From contig DVIC01000027.1 in assembly GCA_018711545.1 (NCBI GenBank), forward strand, positions 1-47,714: 47,714 nucleotides of DNA. Direction: 5' to 3'. The translations under genes and the position numbers were made by a program. Shown here in pieces: positions 1 through 6,937 of this stretch (position 1 is the stretch's first letter; each line of letters opens with the position of its first letter). The notes beneath the pieces are model-generated. The model was not told the DNA's origin. It saw only the letters and a program-made list of their open reading frames with translations, and did not search any database. This DNA comes from Fimenecus stercoravium (lineage in GTDB: Bacteria > Bacillota > Clostridia > Oscillospirales > Acutalibacteraceae).

Positions 1-34
1 TGGGATTGTACTGTTTTTCCAGTTCTTTGCGCAT
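1..34 (-). CDS. valS: Valyl-tRNA synthetase, 5' end only (partial)
   Basis: Only the first eleven codons lie in the window, reading MRKELEKQYNP from an ATG at 34. A KELEKQYNP-like N terminus is typical of bacterial ValS, which charges tRNA-Val in the cytoplasm. A GGAG ribosome binding site sits just upstream. The identification rests mainly on the leader: a T-box riboswitch whose specifier-loop triplet is GUC (valine) directly precedes the gene. The rest of the gene lies outside the window, so catalytic motifs cannot be seen. IleS starts are sometimes similar, but an isoleucine T-box would carry an AUC specifier. Confidence 0.75.
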   Translation of the reverse strand, partial: MRKELEKQYNP

Positions 35-44
35 TGGTGTCTCC

Positions 45-310
45 TTCGTATAACAATATGAATCAAAAGCGCCCCACGCGGGCAGGAACCCGTGTGAGGC
101 GAAAAATCCGCGGTACCACTCACCTTGCCGCTTTCGGCGGCCGCTCATAGCCCGATAACGGCGGGGACCGTTTTTGCTTAAAAGCGCAAACGCGCATTCG
201 GCAAAACCGCTCGGAAGCGACGCAGACGGCTCTCCCCCTGCCTTGCACCGACCGGCAGTTCTCTGTACGGATGTGCACCGTCTTATTCTTCGTCAAAGCG
301 TTTTACATAT
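45..310 (-). promoter_or_regulatory. T-box riboswitch (valine), leader of valS
   Basis: Read on the minus strand, the leader has a Stem I whose base pairs CGCTT/GAGCG and GAAG/CTTC. Above that is an internal loop carrying the specifier GTC (219-221), then a GACGG/CCGTC stem and a distal loop with the AGAGAA and GGTCGGTGCAAGG elements. The T-box sequence TGGTACCGCGG lies in the antiterminator (about 108-126), where GTGAG pairs with CTCAC. The UGGU bulge would pair with a tRNA ending ACCA, which fits tRNA-Val with A73. A competing terminator hairpin follows at 69-101. Uncharged tRNA-Val should favour antitermination and valS expression. Confidence 0.92.
62..101 (-). terminator. Regulated terminator of the valS T-box
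   Basis: A GC-rich hairpin (CGCCTCACACGGG pairing with CCCGCGTGGGGCG) is followed by CTTTTGATT on the minus strand. Its 5' arm overlaps the 3' strand of the antiterminator, as in transcription-attenuating T-boxes. Confidence 0.85.
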
Positions 311-317
311 CGCAAAT

Positions 318-346
318 AGGATACCAGCAAAGGTGCGGTTTGTCAA
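318..346 (-). promoter_or_regulatory. Promoter of the valS T-box transcript
   Basis: On the minus strand, TTGACA (341-346) and TATCCT (318-323) are separated by 17 bp. The predicted start falls just before Stem I of the T-box. Confidence 0.8.
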
Positions 347-394
347 GCATATTGCGTGTTTTTAGTCGTTTTTTCGGCGAAAATCGGCCGAACC

Positions 395-1171
395 TCAAAG
401 CCCTTTACCACTGCCCGTATTCTCCCCGCTCCCGCTGCTTCCATGCGCCGTTTTGCCTTTTTTCTTTTTCGCTACAGCGAACACGGCGGCATGCACGGAC
501 GAAGCGCCTGCGAGTTTCAGTACTTTAGCGCACTCCGAAAGCGTCGCACCTGTGGTTTTAATGTCATCCACCAGCAGAATATGCTTGCCCTGCACGGCGG
601 CAGCGTCTTTCACTTCGTACACGCCGAACACATTGCCCGTGCGCGCTGTTTGCGACAGGTGGTGCTGAGTCTCAGTCTCGAACAGCTTTTCCAATAGCGG
701 CGCACAAGGAAGTGACAGCGATTTCGCCGTCTCGCGCGCCAAAAGCTCGCTCGGATTAAACGCACGCGAGCGCGCCTGCCGCTTGGTAAACGGGATAAAC
801 GTCACAACATCAAACGGCTGCTGTGCAAAATCGCGATGTACAGCCAAAGCGATCTCCTGTGCAAACGGGCGGGCAAGAAAATCCTTATCTTCGAATTTGA
901 AGCGGTGCACCGCGCGCTCGATCGCTTTTTCATAATAAAACGGCGCGCAGACCGCGTCAAATTTCAGTTTTTTCTGTTTGCAGGTGCAGTCCGCTTTTGT
1001 GCAGCCGCAAAAGGAACAGACAGGCGCCGTAATACGCGGCAGATTGGCCGTGCACTCCTCACATACGGTGCGTTCGGGCACAATAAGCTTGCCGCAATAT
1101 GCACAGCGCCGTGGAAAGAATGCACACAAAAGCCGATCGGCGGCGACCGACAGCTTTTCGGCGAGGCTCAT
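395..1171 (-). CDS. comF: ComF family protein (phosphoribosyltransferase-like)
   Basis: The 258-residue protein has the full ComF architecture. An N-terminal zinc-binding region (CAYCGK, CEEC, CSFCGCTKADCTC, residues about 23-65) precedes a type I phosphoribosyltransferase domain with the PRPP-binding motif ILLVDDIKTTGATL near residue 200. ComF proteins are needed for DNA uptake in naturally competent bacteria, acting at the single-strand import step. Many non-competent species also carry one, so competence is not shown here. The ATG at 1171 overlaps the stop of the upstream XRE regulator gene in an ATGA junction, so the two genes are probably co-transcribed. The C terminus is lysine/glycine/serine-rich and not conserved in the family. 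Confidence 0.9.
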   Translation of the reverse strand: MSLAEKLSVAADRLLCAFFPRRCAYCGKLIVPERTVCEECTANLPRITAPVCSFCGCTKADCTCKQKKLKFDAVCAPFYYEKAIERAVHRFKFEDKDFLARPFAQEIALAVHRDFAQQPFDVVTFIPFTKRQARSRAFNPSELLARETAKSLSLPCAPLLEKLFETETQHHLSQTARTGNVFGVYEVKDAAAVQGKHILLVDDIKTTGATLSECAKVLKLAGASSVHAAVFAVAKKKKGKTAHGSSGSGENTGSGKGL

Positions 1172-1410
1172 TGGATCTCCTGCTCAAGCGCGTCGAATTC
1201 CGGTGTTGAAAAGAATTCTCCGAGCGTAATGCCCAAACCGTCGCAGAGCTTCTTTATCGTTACGATGGAAACATCTCGGCGGCTTGCGTCCATCAGGCTG
1301 TAAACGGTAGACGGTGTGACGCCCGCCTGAACCGCTAAAGCATTGTAAGCAAGGTCTTTCTGCACGCAGAGTTCTTGAATCCTGCGTACAACAGCATCTT
1401 TTACACGCAT
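1168..1410 (-). CDS. Small XRE-family helix-turn-helix regulator
   Basis: This 80-residue protein consists almost entirely of one lambda-repressor-type DNA-binding domain, with the HTH core at about residues 20-45 (LAVQAGVTPSTVYSLMD) and the typical end ITIKKLCDGLGITLGEFF. The ATG at 1410 is chosen because the domain begins there; an earlier in-frame ATG at 1461 would only add a non-conserved extension through an operator-like palindrome. The stop overlaps the comF start by ATGA. The palindrome at 1453-1470 may be its autoregulatory site. Targets cannot be inferred from the sequence. Confidence 0.85.
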   Translation of the reverse strand: MRVKDAVVRRIQELCVQKDLAYNALAVQAGVTPSTVYSLMDASRRDVSIVTIKKLCDGLGITLGEFFSTPEFDALEQEIQ

Positions 1411-1452
1411 AGTATCACCCAATAGGAGTGTACCCGATTCTGCGCCTGTGCG

Positions 1453-1470
1453 TATACGCAAAAGCGTATA
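1453..1470. promoter_or_regulatory. Candidate operator of the XRE regulator
   Basis: A perfect inverted repeat, TATACGC-AAAA-GCGTATA, lies 43 bp upstream of the regulator start codon. Its spacing and position fit autoregulation by a dimeric XRE repressor. No good -35/-10 pair was recognised beside it. Confidence 0.45.
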
Positions 1471-1485
1471 TCAGTTTAGAACTAT

Positions 1486-1575
1486 ATGCTCCAATGCATC
1501 CAATTCCGGGGTGAAAAAGGAGCCCCTGAGCGCAATGCCGAAGCCGTCGCGAAGAGATTTTATCGCAATAATTTT
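1486..1575 (-). pseudogene. Degraded duplicate of the XRE regulator 3' end
   Basis: The minus strand here encodes IIAIKSLRDGFGIAL...SFFTPELDALE, which parallels the C terminus of the intact regulator (VTIKKLCDGLGITL...FFSTPEFDALE). The two DNA segments (about 1190-1266 and 1496-1572) align without gaps over roughly 75 bp at about 70 percent identity by eye. The copy has no HTH core and joins unrelated sequence upstream, so it is a broken fragment of a duplicated or related regulator gene. Confidence 0.7.
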
Positions 1576-1795
1576 CGGGTTGGCTTTCCGCGTTCCGTTT
1601 TTGGTTTTGACAGGGCTGCAAGGGCTTGAATTTGCTTCGCAAGCCCTCTTGCGGCGCCCAAAAATTGCCACGCTTGGAGCGCGGGTAAATTTTGACCGCT
1701 GTGCCATCCCCGCCTCGCGCTTTTGGCTGAAAACAATTCTCCGAATTGTTTTCTTAACGCCAAAACCCTCACGGGTTCAAGTCCTTTTATTCTAC
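1576..1795. repeat. Hairpin-rich intergenic block, possible dispersed repeat
   Basis: No credible gene lies between the regulator fragment and the tRNA terminator. The block contains a perfect 11-bp inverted repeat (GAAAACAATTC-TCC-GAATTGTTTTC, about 1728-1752) and a long interrupted hairpin built on GCAAGGGCTTG / CAAGCCCTCTTGC near 1617-1652. Short open frames crossing it look like by-products of structured non-coding DNA. Only one copy is in the window, so repeat status is an inference. Confidence 0.45.
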
Positions 1796-1829
1796 AGAAA
1801 AAATAAGGAGAGCCGCAAACTGCGACTCT
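1796..1829 (-). terminator. Terminator of the Trp-Met-Asn tRNA operon
   Basis: On the minus strand the hairpin AGAGTCGCA-GTT-TGCGGCTCT is followed by CCTTATTTTTT, just after tRNA-Trp. Confidence 0.85.
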
Positions 1830-1841
1830 TCTTGTTTTTGG

Positions 1842-1914
1842 CAGGGGCAGAAGGACTTGAACCCTCGGCACGCGGTTTTGGAGACCGCTGCTCTACCAAC
1901 TGAGCTATACCCCT
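1842..1914 (-). tRNA. tRNA-Trp (CCA)
   Basis: A 73-nt cloverleaf with acceptor AGGGGTA/TGCCCCT, D-arm AGCTCAGTTGGTAGAGC, anticodon CCA in CTCCAAA, T-arm GGTTCAAGTCC and discriminator G. The CCA tail is not encoded. It is the last gene of a three-tRNA operon with tRNA-Asn and tRNA-Met. Confidence 0.95.
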
Positions 1915-1917
1915 GTA

Positions 1918-1994
1918 TGGTGGGCCTTCACGGACTCGAACCGTGGCCCGACCGGTTATGAGCCGGTTGCTCTAACCAACTGAGCTAAAGGCCC
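1918..1994 (-). tRNA. tRNA-Met (CAT), elongator type
   Basis: A 77-nt cloverleaf with acceptor GGGCCTT/AAGGCCC, anticodon CAT in CTCATAA and an encoded CCA. The body closely resembles elongator tRNA-Met of Clostridia. Initiator features (C1-A72 mismatch, three GC pairs in the anticodon stem) are absent, and a tRNA-Ile with modified CAT is less likely. Confidence 0.9.
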
Positions 1995-2048
1995 ATTTCC
2001 GGTTTCCATAGGCTGTATACACACCTGGTTGCCCAGGAAGGGATCGAA

Positions 2049-2124
2049 TGGCGCCCCCTGTAGGACTCGAACCTACGACACCGCGGTTAACAGCCGCGTG
2101 CTCTACCGACTGAGCTATGGAGGA
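2049..2124 (-). tRNA. tRNA-Asn (GTT) with an irregular acceptor stem
   Basis: The cloverleaf has anticodon GTT in CTGTTAA, paired D-, anticodon and T-arms, discriminator G and an encoded CCA. The acceptor 5' strand is TCCTCCA, but the 3' strand is AGGGGGC rather than the expected TGGAGGA. That leaves a U-C mismatch at 1:72, a U-G at 4:69 and an A-A mismatch at 7:66. It is first in the operon, with a good promoter, so it is probably transcribed; whether it is fully functional is open. Confidence 0.85.
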
Positions 2125-2145
2125 ATGTATTTTTGACGCTCAAAT

Positions 2146-2174
2146 ATAATAGCAGATTATTTCCTGCGTGTCAA
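2146..2174 (-). promoter_or_regulatory. Promoter of the tRNA operon
   Basis: On the minus strand, TTGACA (2169-2174) and TATTAT (2146-2151) are 17 bp apart, placing the start about 15 nt before tRNA-Asn. Confidence 0.85.
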
Positions 2175-2243
2175 TGGTTTTTTTCGCTTTTCCGTATTAT
2201 TTTATGCGAGCCGCGGGAAATGTTGCGCTGCTGCGTTTTTGAA

Positions 2244-2285
2244 GAGCAAAAGCCGCCCGCCGGCAGGCTGTGCTTCGGCGGGCGG
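2244..2285 (-). terminator. Terminator after the YdjC deacetylase operon
   Basis: On the minus strand a strong hairpin, CCGCCCGCCG pairing with CGGCGGGCGG across a 13-nt loop, is followed by CTTTTGCT. Confidence 0.75.
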
Positions 2286-2322
2286 GAATATACAGGATCA
2301 TCTGCTTCCGCGGTTTTGCGGT

Positions 2323-3177
2323 TCACCCGTCCGCAAGCTCGCGAAAAATCGACCAAGACACGATGCGAACGCCTTTCTGCTCGGCGCGTGTAAGCAGGTC
2401 GCCGCTTTGCAGGAGCCGATACTCATACACGCGCTTCTGCCATTCGGGACCGGCGGATTCGAGCGGTTGCGCGGGGTGCAGGAACATTTCCGTCACGCCG
2501 GGCAGACAGCGATCCACCGCGTCGAGGTAATACCGGCGCAGTGTCTCATAGTTTTGGATGCGCGCCATGTTCCACGGATTCGAGACCACGTCGTCGGGCA
2601 TTTGCACGCCGCGTTTTTCGCCGCAGTGCACAAGCATTTGCTGTACCCGCAGGAGCGGCGACGGCAGCTTGCGCCCGATTTGGCGTTCGAGAAAGCCGGG
2701 CGTTTTCGGGAAACGGAACGGCAGGCGGTATTTCGCGCACAGGTCGAATGCATCCAAAAAGAACCGCCGTCCGTTGATGCCGTACAGCGTCGCGCAGTGG
2801 TTGTCGGCATGGTCCACTGCACAGCCGCGCGCCTGTAAATACAGGAACTGCGTCTCCAGCTCGGTATAGACCTCCCGCCGTTTCGCGTGCAGTGCGAGCG
2901 CCGCCCCGTTTGCCCGCAAGCCTTTTGCATCGGAAAGGGAGCGTGCGCCGGTAAGACTCTGCCAGCGCGCTTCGGCGCTGTCGGAATTGATGGTCCAATG
3001 CACGCCGACCGGGTATTTTTGCGTGCCGGCAAGCGTTGCCGCCGCTTCCGCTTCGGGCGCAACCGTCAAAACGGAGGTGGAAGTGATGCGCCCCGTTTCC
3101 AAAAGTTCTGCGATCGCGGCGTTCTGCTGTGGGTTGTAGCCGAAATCGTCTGCGTTTAGGATCAGAAATTTATCCAT
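2323..3177 (-). CDS. ChbG/HpnK (YdjC-like) carbohydrate deacetylase
   Basis: The protein (284 residues from the ATG at 3177) begins with FLILNADDFGY, the signature metal- and substrate-binding start of the YdjC/ChbG/HpnK family. GVHW near residue 75 and a DHADNHCATLYG segment near residue 135 supply the likely metal-binding histidines. Family members remove N-acetyl groups from chito-oligosaccharides or other acetylated sugars in a TIM-barrel-like fold. An upstream in-frame extension to 3273 is rejected because it overlaps the symporter gene and has no family similarity. The gene overlaps the symporter stop by 8 bp, so it should be translationally coupled as the third gene of a PHP hydrolase-symporter-deacetylase operon. 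The substrate is unknown. Confidence 0.85.
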   Translation of the reverse strand: MDKFLILNADDFGYNPQQNAAIAELLETGRITSTSVLTVAPEAEAAATLAGTQKYPVGVHWTINSDSAEARWQSLTGARSLSDAKGLRANGAALALHAKRREVYTELETQFLYLQARGCAVDHADNHCATLYGINGRRFFLDAFDLCAKYRLPFRFPKTPGFLERQIGRKLPSPLLRVQQMLVHCGEKRGVQMPDDVVSNPWNMARIQNYETLRRYYLDAVDRCLPGVTEMFLHPAQPLESAGPEWQKRVYEYRLLQSGDLLTRAEQKGVRIVSWSIFRELADG

Positions 3178-4531
3178 TGCTTTCGGCGCTTTCCGCGCTT
3201 GTCTCCTCCGAGTTTGCCGCGTTCTCTGTTTTCGGCTCGCGGAAATGCAGGAAGCAGGAGAACACGGCGGCAATGATCATGGCAATGGCCGGGAACACGC
3301 ACAGCAGCATCTTTGCCGCAGCGGCGGGGTTGTCGCCGGGCTCGTCGCCGCTGACAAAGCCGTAGACGCTCGAAGCCACATAAAACGCAAGCGACGTATA
3401 CAGCCCGTTCAAGCGGTTCATCACACCCATCAGGCTCGTGATCGTCCCCTCGCGGCGAACGCCATGGCGCGCGTAATCGTCGTCCATGATTTTTGCGCCG
3501 ATGCAGTCCATCGTAATGAGGCACGCCGCAACGCCTACGCCCACGATGCAGGCGATAGCGACCGCAGCGGCAAAGCTCGTAACAAAGTACAGCGGGATAA
3601 AGCCCGCCGCCATAACGATAAAGCCCGTGCGCCAAACCTTCATGACCGGAACCTTTTTAATCACAAACGACCAGCACACGATGCCGATGACCGCCGCAAA
3701 CAGCACGACACCGAGCATGACGGTCGTCATGGTGCTGCTAAGACCGAGGGTGTATTTCACATAGAAGGAGACCGCCTGCGAGATCAGCGAAAACGCCGCC
3801 GAATAGCACGCGCCGGCGATGCCGAAGATCCAGAACTTCGGGTTGCGCACCAAATCTATGATGCTGCGAATGAGGTGCGGGCGGGGTGCTTTGGTATAGT
3901 TTTCGGGATTTTCATGACAGCCGAACGCACAGAACAGCACAACGGCCAGCGCCGCCACGCCGTAGATGATCGAAGTTAAGCTGTACCCGATCGCGGAAGT
4001 GATCATGGGCGTGAGTGCGATGCTGATGACCATGGCGAGCAGCTGGAAGGTCTGGCGGACGGCATTCGCTTTGGCGCGGTCGCGGTCGCTTTTGAAAAGC
4101 TCCGGGAACAAGGCGCCGTAGCCCGCATTCATCACGGAGTCGAGCGTGCCGGTGAGCAGATAGGTGGCGAGCATGTACCAGAACAGCCTGTTTTCGTCAC
4201 TTTGGACGAAGGCAGGCACATTATAAAACAAAATGAAGAACAGCACCAAAAGCGGAGTGCCGATCACAAGCCACGGCCGCCGGCGCCCCCAGCGGGTGCG
4301 GGTATTGTCCGACAAAAAGCCGTAAACGGGGTTGTCGATCGCGTCCAGAAAGGTGTAAATGAACAGCACAAGCGAATAGTGCTTCATGCTTAAGCCCAGC
4401 GTATCCACATAGTAGATGGCGGCAAAGGACTTGAACATATTGACCGGGATGGACGTGCCGAACATCCCAACGCCGTACCGAAACGGCGATGTCGGCTTGA
4501 CGAGCGGGGATGGGGATCTTGTTTCCTGCAT
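3170..4531 (-). CDS. GPH-family sugar:cation symporter (MFS fold)
   Basis: This is a 453-residue, twelve-helix transporter of the glycoside-pentoside-hexuronide:cation symporter family. The family signature lies at residues 60-90: DAIDNPVYGFLSDNTRTRWGRRRPW, abbreviated here as DxxxNPxxGxxxDxxxxxWGRRRP. Members such as MelB import glycosides or hexuronides with Na+ or H+. The ATG at 4531 is chosen because AGGAGG lies 7 nt upstream; an ATG at 4549 would overlap the previous gene. It starts 10 bp after the PHP gene and overlaps the deacetylase gene, which implies import of an oligosaccharide processed by its neighbours. The C terminus is a short acidic tail. Confidence 0.88.
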   Translation of the reverse strand: MQETRSPSPLVKPTSPFRYGVGMFGTSIPVNMFKSFAAIYYVDTLGLSMKHYSLVLFIYTFLDAIDNPVYGFLSDNTRTRWGRRRPWLVIGTPLLVLFFILFYNVPAFVQSDENRLFWYMLATYLLTGTLDSVMNAGYGALFPELFKSDRDRAKANAVRQTFQLLAMVISIALTPMITSAIGYSLTSIIYGVAALAVVLFCAFGCHENPENYTKAPRPHLIRSIIDLVRNPKFWIFGIAGACYSAAFSLISQAVSFYVKYTLGLSSTMTTVMLGVVLFAAVIGIVCWSFVIKKVPVMKVWRTGFIVMAAGFIPLYFVTSFAAAVAIACIVGVGVAACLITMDCIGAKIMDDDYARHGVRREGTITSLMGVMNRLNGLYTSLAFYVASSVYGFVSGDEPGDNPAAAAKMLLCVFPAIAMIIAAVFSCFLHFREPKTENAANSEETSAESAESNG

Positions 4532-4541
4532 AGCGTACCTC

Positions 4542-5813
4542 CTACACAAAATACACGGGATTGCCGACGGCGAGCACGCGCGCCTTTGCGCCGAGCCCCC
4601 TTTGCACCTTCAGATACATAAAGGTCTCGTTGCGTACCGGCACGGTGCAGCAAAGGCTCTGTGCGCTCTGCCTTTGCAGCGGTGTTTCGCCCTTGTCGGT
4701 CACGAGGATCACGCGCGCGCCGCGAAGGCGCGTCGCTTCGATCTTCAGTTCCGTCTGCGGCTGCCGCACCGCCGCATCCCCCATCCTCGCCGAACCGTAC
4801 TCCATATACAGCCGCGGGCCGTTTCGCCCGCAGCTTACAAACGCATGCCCCGCCGCAAGGCTCATTACGATATCCTCGGCGCGCGGTGTCGGTGTGTAAA
4901 CCGCCGTAACGGGATTTCCCAGCCGGATATACGGCGTCTTTTTATGGAAATCGCTGCCGCCGACGATCGGCAGCCGCCTGCCCGCTTGCAAAAGCTTTGT
5001 CCACCACGCAAGCCCGCGCCGATTGGTGCCGCGCATCGGGCCGTTCCACACCTCGACCATGTCAAATGCCTCGTCGTCCTCCCATAAATACGGACAGATA
5101 TTGCACTTCGGGTGGTTGACCGAAACGACCGCGCCGCGCGAACGCACCGCTTCGATGAGCGCGCGCATTTCTTCGCCGGAATTGGCGACAAAGGTATTTT
5201 CAAACGGCGCAGGCACGCCGAAAAAATTCATATGCCCCTTATAATGCGTCCATTCCACCGCGGGCACAAACGTCAGCCCCGGAATATGCGGCAGATGGAA
5301 ATTCTCGGCAAAATTGTTGTGGTTCGCGAGCGCTAAAAAGTCAAGCCCCTTGACCTTTGCCATTTTGCCGAGCGTCGCCGCGTCATATTTGCCGTCGGAG
5401 GCATCGGAATGCACATGCGTGTCGCCGAACAAAAGATGCTCACGTTTTTCATCGAATGTGACGGTATAGGTCACCTCCACGCCGTTCCCCAGCACCCGAT
5501 ACGCACCGACGAGGATCTTCCAAGTCCCCTCGCGGACAGGCGTGCAAAGGTAGCCGCGCGTCGAATCAAATTCGCCGACAAAAATCGTGCTGTGCGCGCT
5601 GCCCGACCAGCCTAAAAACTGCCCGTCGCCGTCCATAAGCCCGATGTCGATGATATTGGTCGGAAAAAAATCGCGCAGCACCCCCTTGACAGGCTGTGCA
5701 TACGCGTAAGAGACCGTGACGCGCTCGGTGTTCTGCGGCACGGTAAAATCGACCGTATAATATGTCCCCTCTTTTTCTTTTGGGACGAAATGCGTGAACT
5801 TGTGCGTTGCCAT
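4542..5813 (-). CDS. CehA/McbA-type PHP-domain metallohydrolase
   Basis: A 423-residue protein with an N-terminal beta-rich domain (about residues 1-120), a PHP metal-binding domain, and a C-terminal beta domain (after about residue 330). The PHP motifs are GDTHVHSDASDG near residue 130, LANHN, SVNHP and GGSDFH near residue 290. PHP proteins of this class are metal-dependent hydrolases of phosphoesters or related bonds; CehA/McbA members hydrolyse carbamates or amides. No signal peptide is visible, so it should be cytoplasmic. GGAGG lies 6 nt before the ATG and a strong promoter lies upstream. As first gene of the symporter-deacetylase operon it probably acts on the imported sugar or a substituent of it, which is an inference. 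Confidence 0.85.
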   Translation of the reverse strand: MATHKFTHFVPKEKEGTYYTVDFTVPQNTERVTVSYAYAQPVKGVLRDFFPTNIIDIGLMDGDGQFLGWSGSAHSTIFVGEFDSTRGYLCTPVREGTWKILVGAYRVLGNGVEVTYTVTFDEKREHLLFGDTHVHSDASDGKYDAATLGKMAKVKGLDFLALANHNNFAENFHLPHIPGLTFVPAVEWTHYKGHMNFFGVPAPFENTFVANSGEEMRALIEAVRSRGAVVSVNHPKCNICPYLWEDDEAFDMVEVWNGPMRGTNRRGLAWWTKLLQAGRRLPIVGGSDFHKKTPYIRLGNPVTAVYTPTPRAEDIVMSLAAGHAFVSCGRNGPRLYMEYGSARMGDAAVRQPQTELKIEATRLRGARVILVTDKGETPLQRQSAQSLCCTVPVRNETFMYLKVQRGLGAKARVLAVGNPVYFV

Positions 5814-5840
5814 TGGTGCCTCCGATACGCCCCTTTAATA

Positions 5841-5868
5841 ATTATATTTATTCCGTATAAAAAGTCAA
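5841..5868 (-). promoter_or_regulatory. Promoter of the PHP-symporter-deacetylase operon
   Basis: On the minus strand, TTGACT (5863-5868) and TATAAT (5841-5846) are separated by 16 bp, just upstream of the PHP gene. Confidence 0.8.
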
Positions 5869-5910
5869 TGAAAATTTAAATTATTTTATGGATATTGTCC
5901 GGTTTATTTT

Positions 5911-6849
5911 TCATCGAACATTTCCCTTTTTTTGATACACTTTCACCCAATCCACCACGAAATCATAGGGTACGGTTTTGTCATTTTTGTCGGGGTTGCC
6001 GCACCAATACGGCGTGAGTTTCCCGGTTTTGGGGTCTTTCTGCTTGCCCGGGTACGGTTTGCCGTTTTCCATAAAGCCCGCGACCTCGGTGGACAAAAGC
6101 AGATATTCCGGCACGCGGCAGACGCCCATGCGGCGCCCTTTATAAATATGCTCCGTCTCCCACGTCTTGTACCCGTCGATGTAAAAGCTGTATTTGTCCT
6201 GTTCCCAGAGCAGGCCGTAGGTATGGAAGTCATCGTACATGCGCGGCACATAAAAGGCGGGGGAACGCACGCTTTTGAGCCGGTCGTCATAGCCGTCGGC
6301 ATGGATACAATGGATATTGCGGTTCTTGCCGAAGCGCGTGCGCATAAACATATGCGGGGATTCCATCACGTCGATCTCCACACCGTCCTCGCCGCTGAAC
6401 TGCACGTCGTTTTCGGAAAACGCGATGTCATTGTCGGGCATCAGCCAAAACGCCGACCAGATCCCCACCGCCTTCGGCACCTTGCAGCGCACCTCAAAAT
6501 ATCCGTAGGTTTGCGAAAATCCCCGGTATTCGGGCGCGGTGCTGTCCACACTTACAAAGCTTCCGAAGCGGCCGGTATCGAGCATGGCGGAATACCAGCC
6601 CTCGCCGTATTTCCCGTTTTTCCACAGCGTGCGGATATGAAGCTGTCCGTCGCGCACAAACACAACGTCCTCGTCATCCACATTGAAGCAGCAGCGGCGC
6701 ACGCCGTCGAGCGTGGGGTCCTTCGGGTCGTGCGGCAGGTCAAATTTCCATTTCGTGCGGTCAAGGAAGGCAAAATCGTCCGAAAAGGTACACACCCATT
6801 CTTTTTCGGGAAGAATCAGGCGTTCGGTTTTGGGGATCGGTTTCAGCAT
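5911..6849 (-). CDS. Glycoside hydrolase family 16 protein
   Basis: The 312-residue protein carries the GH16 catalytic motif ExDxxE as EIDVME near residue 180, preceded by the usual FEVRCKVPKAVGIWSAFWLMP beta-sandwich segment (shortened: FEVRxKxP...WSAFWLMP). GH16 enzymes are retaining endo-hydrolases of beta-1,3/1,4-glucans, laminarin, agarose or related galactans. No signal peptide is visible from the chosen ATG at 6849, which has AAGGAG just upstream, so an intracellular role on an imported oligosaccharide is possible. The longer frame to 6978 runs back over the divergent gene's promoter and is rejected. A 97-bp gap with the next operon's promoter separates it from the PHP gene. Confidence 0.85.
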   Translation of the reverse strand: MLKPIPKTERLILPEKEWVCTFSDDFAFLDRTKWKFDLPHDPKDPTLDGVRRCCFNVDDEDVVFVRDGQLHIRTLWKNGKYGEGWYSAMLDTGRFGSFVSVDSTAPEYRGFSQTYGYFEVRCKVPKAVGIWSAFWLMPDNDIAFSENDVQFSGEDGVEIDVMESPHMFMRTRFGKNRNIHCIHADGYDDRLKSVRSPAFYVPRMYDDFHTYGLLWEQDKYSFYIDGYKTWETEHIYKGRRMGVCRVPEYLLLSTEVAGFMENGKPYPGKQKDPKTGKLTPYWCGNPDKNDKTVPYDFVVDWVKVYQKKGNVR

Positions 6850-6937
6850 ACAAAGGCTCCTTTGCAAATGCGGTATGCAAATATTTGAAAATGTGCTACA
6901 ATACAAGGGACAGACTTTCGGAAAGGGGTTTTCCGTT
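6850..6937. promoter_or_regulatory. Divergent promoter region between GH16 and SDR genes
   Basis: This 88-bp gap must hold the promoters of both divergent genes. It contains a TGCAAAT direct repeat 13 bp apart and AT-rich -10-like hexamers (TACAAT on plus, TATTTG on minus), but no clear consensus pair. The direct repeats could be a regulator site. Confidence 0.4.

Noticed and set aside
1560..1871. Short open frames across the hairpin-rich block and tRNA-Trp
   Set aside because: They run through a terminator and a tRNA gene and reflect repetitive non-coding DNA rather than a gene.
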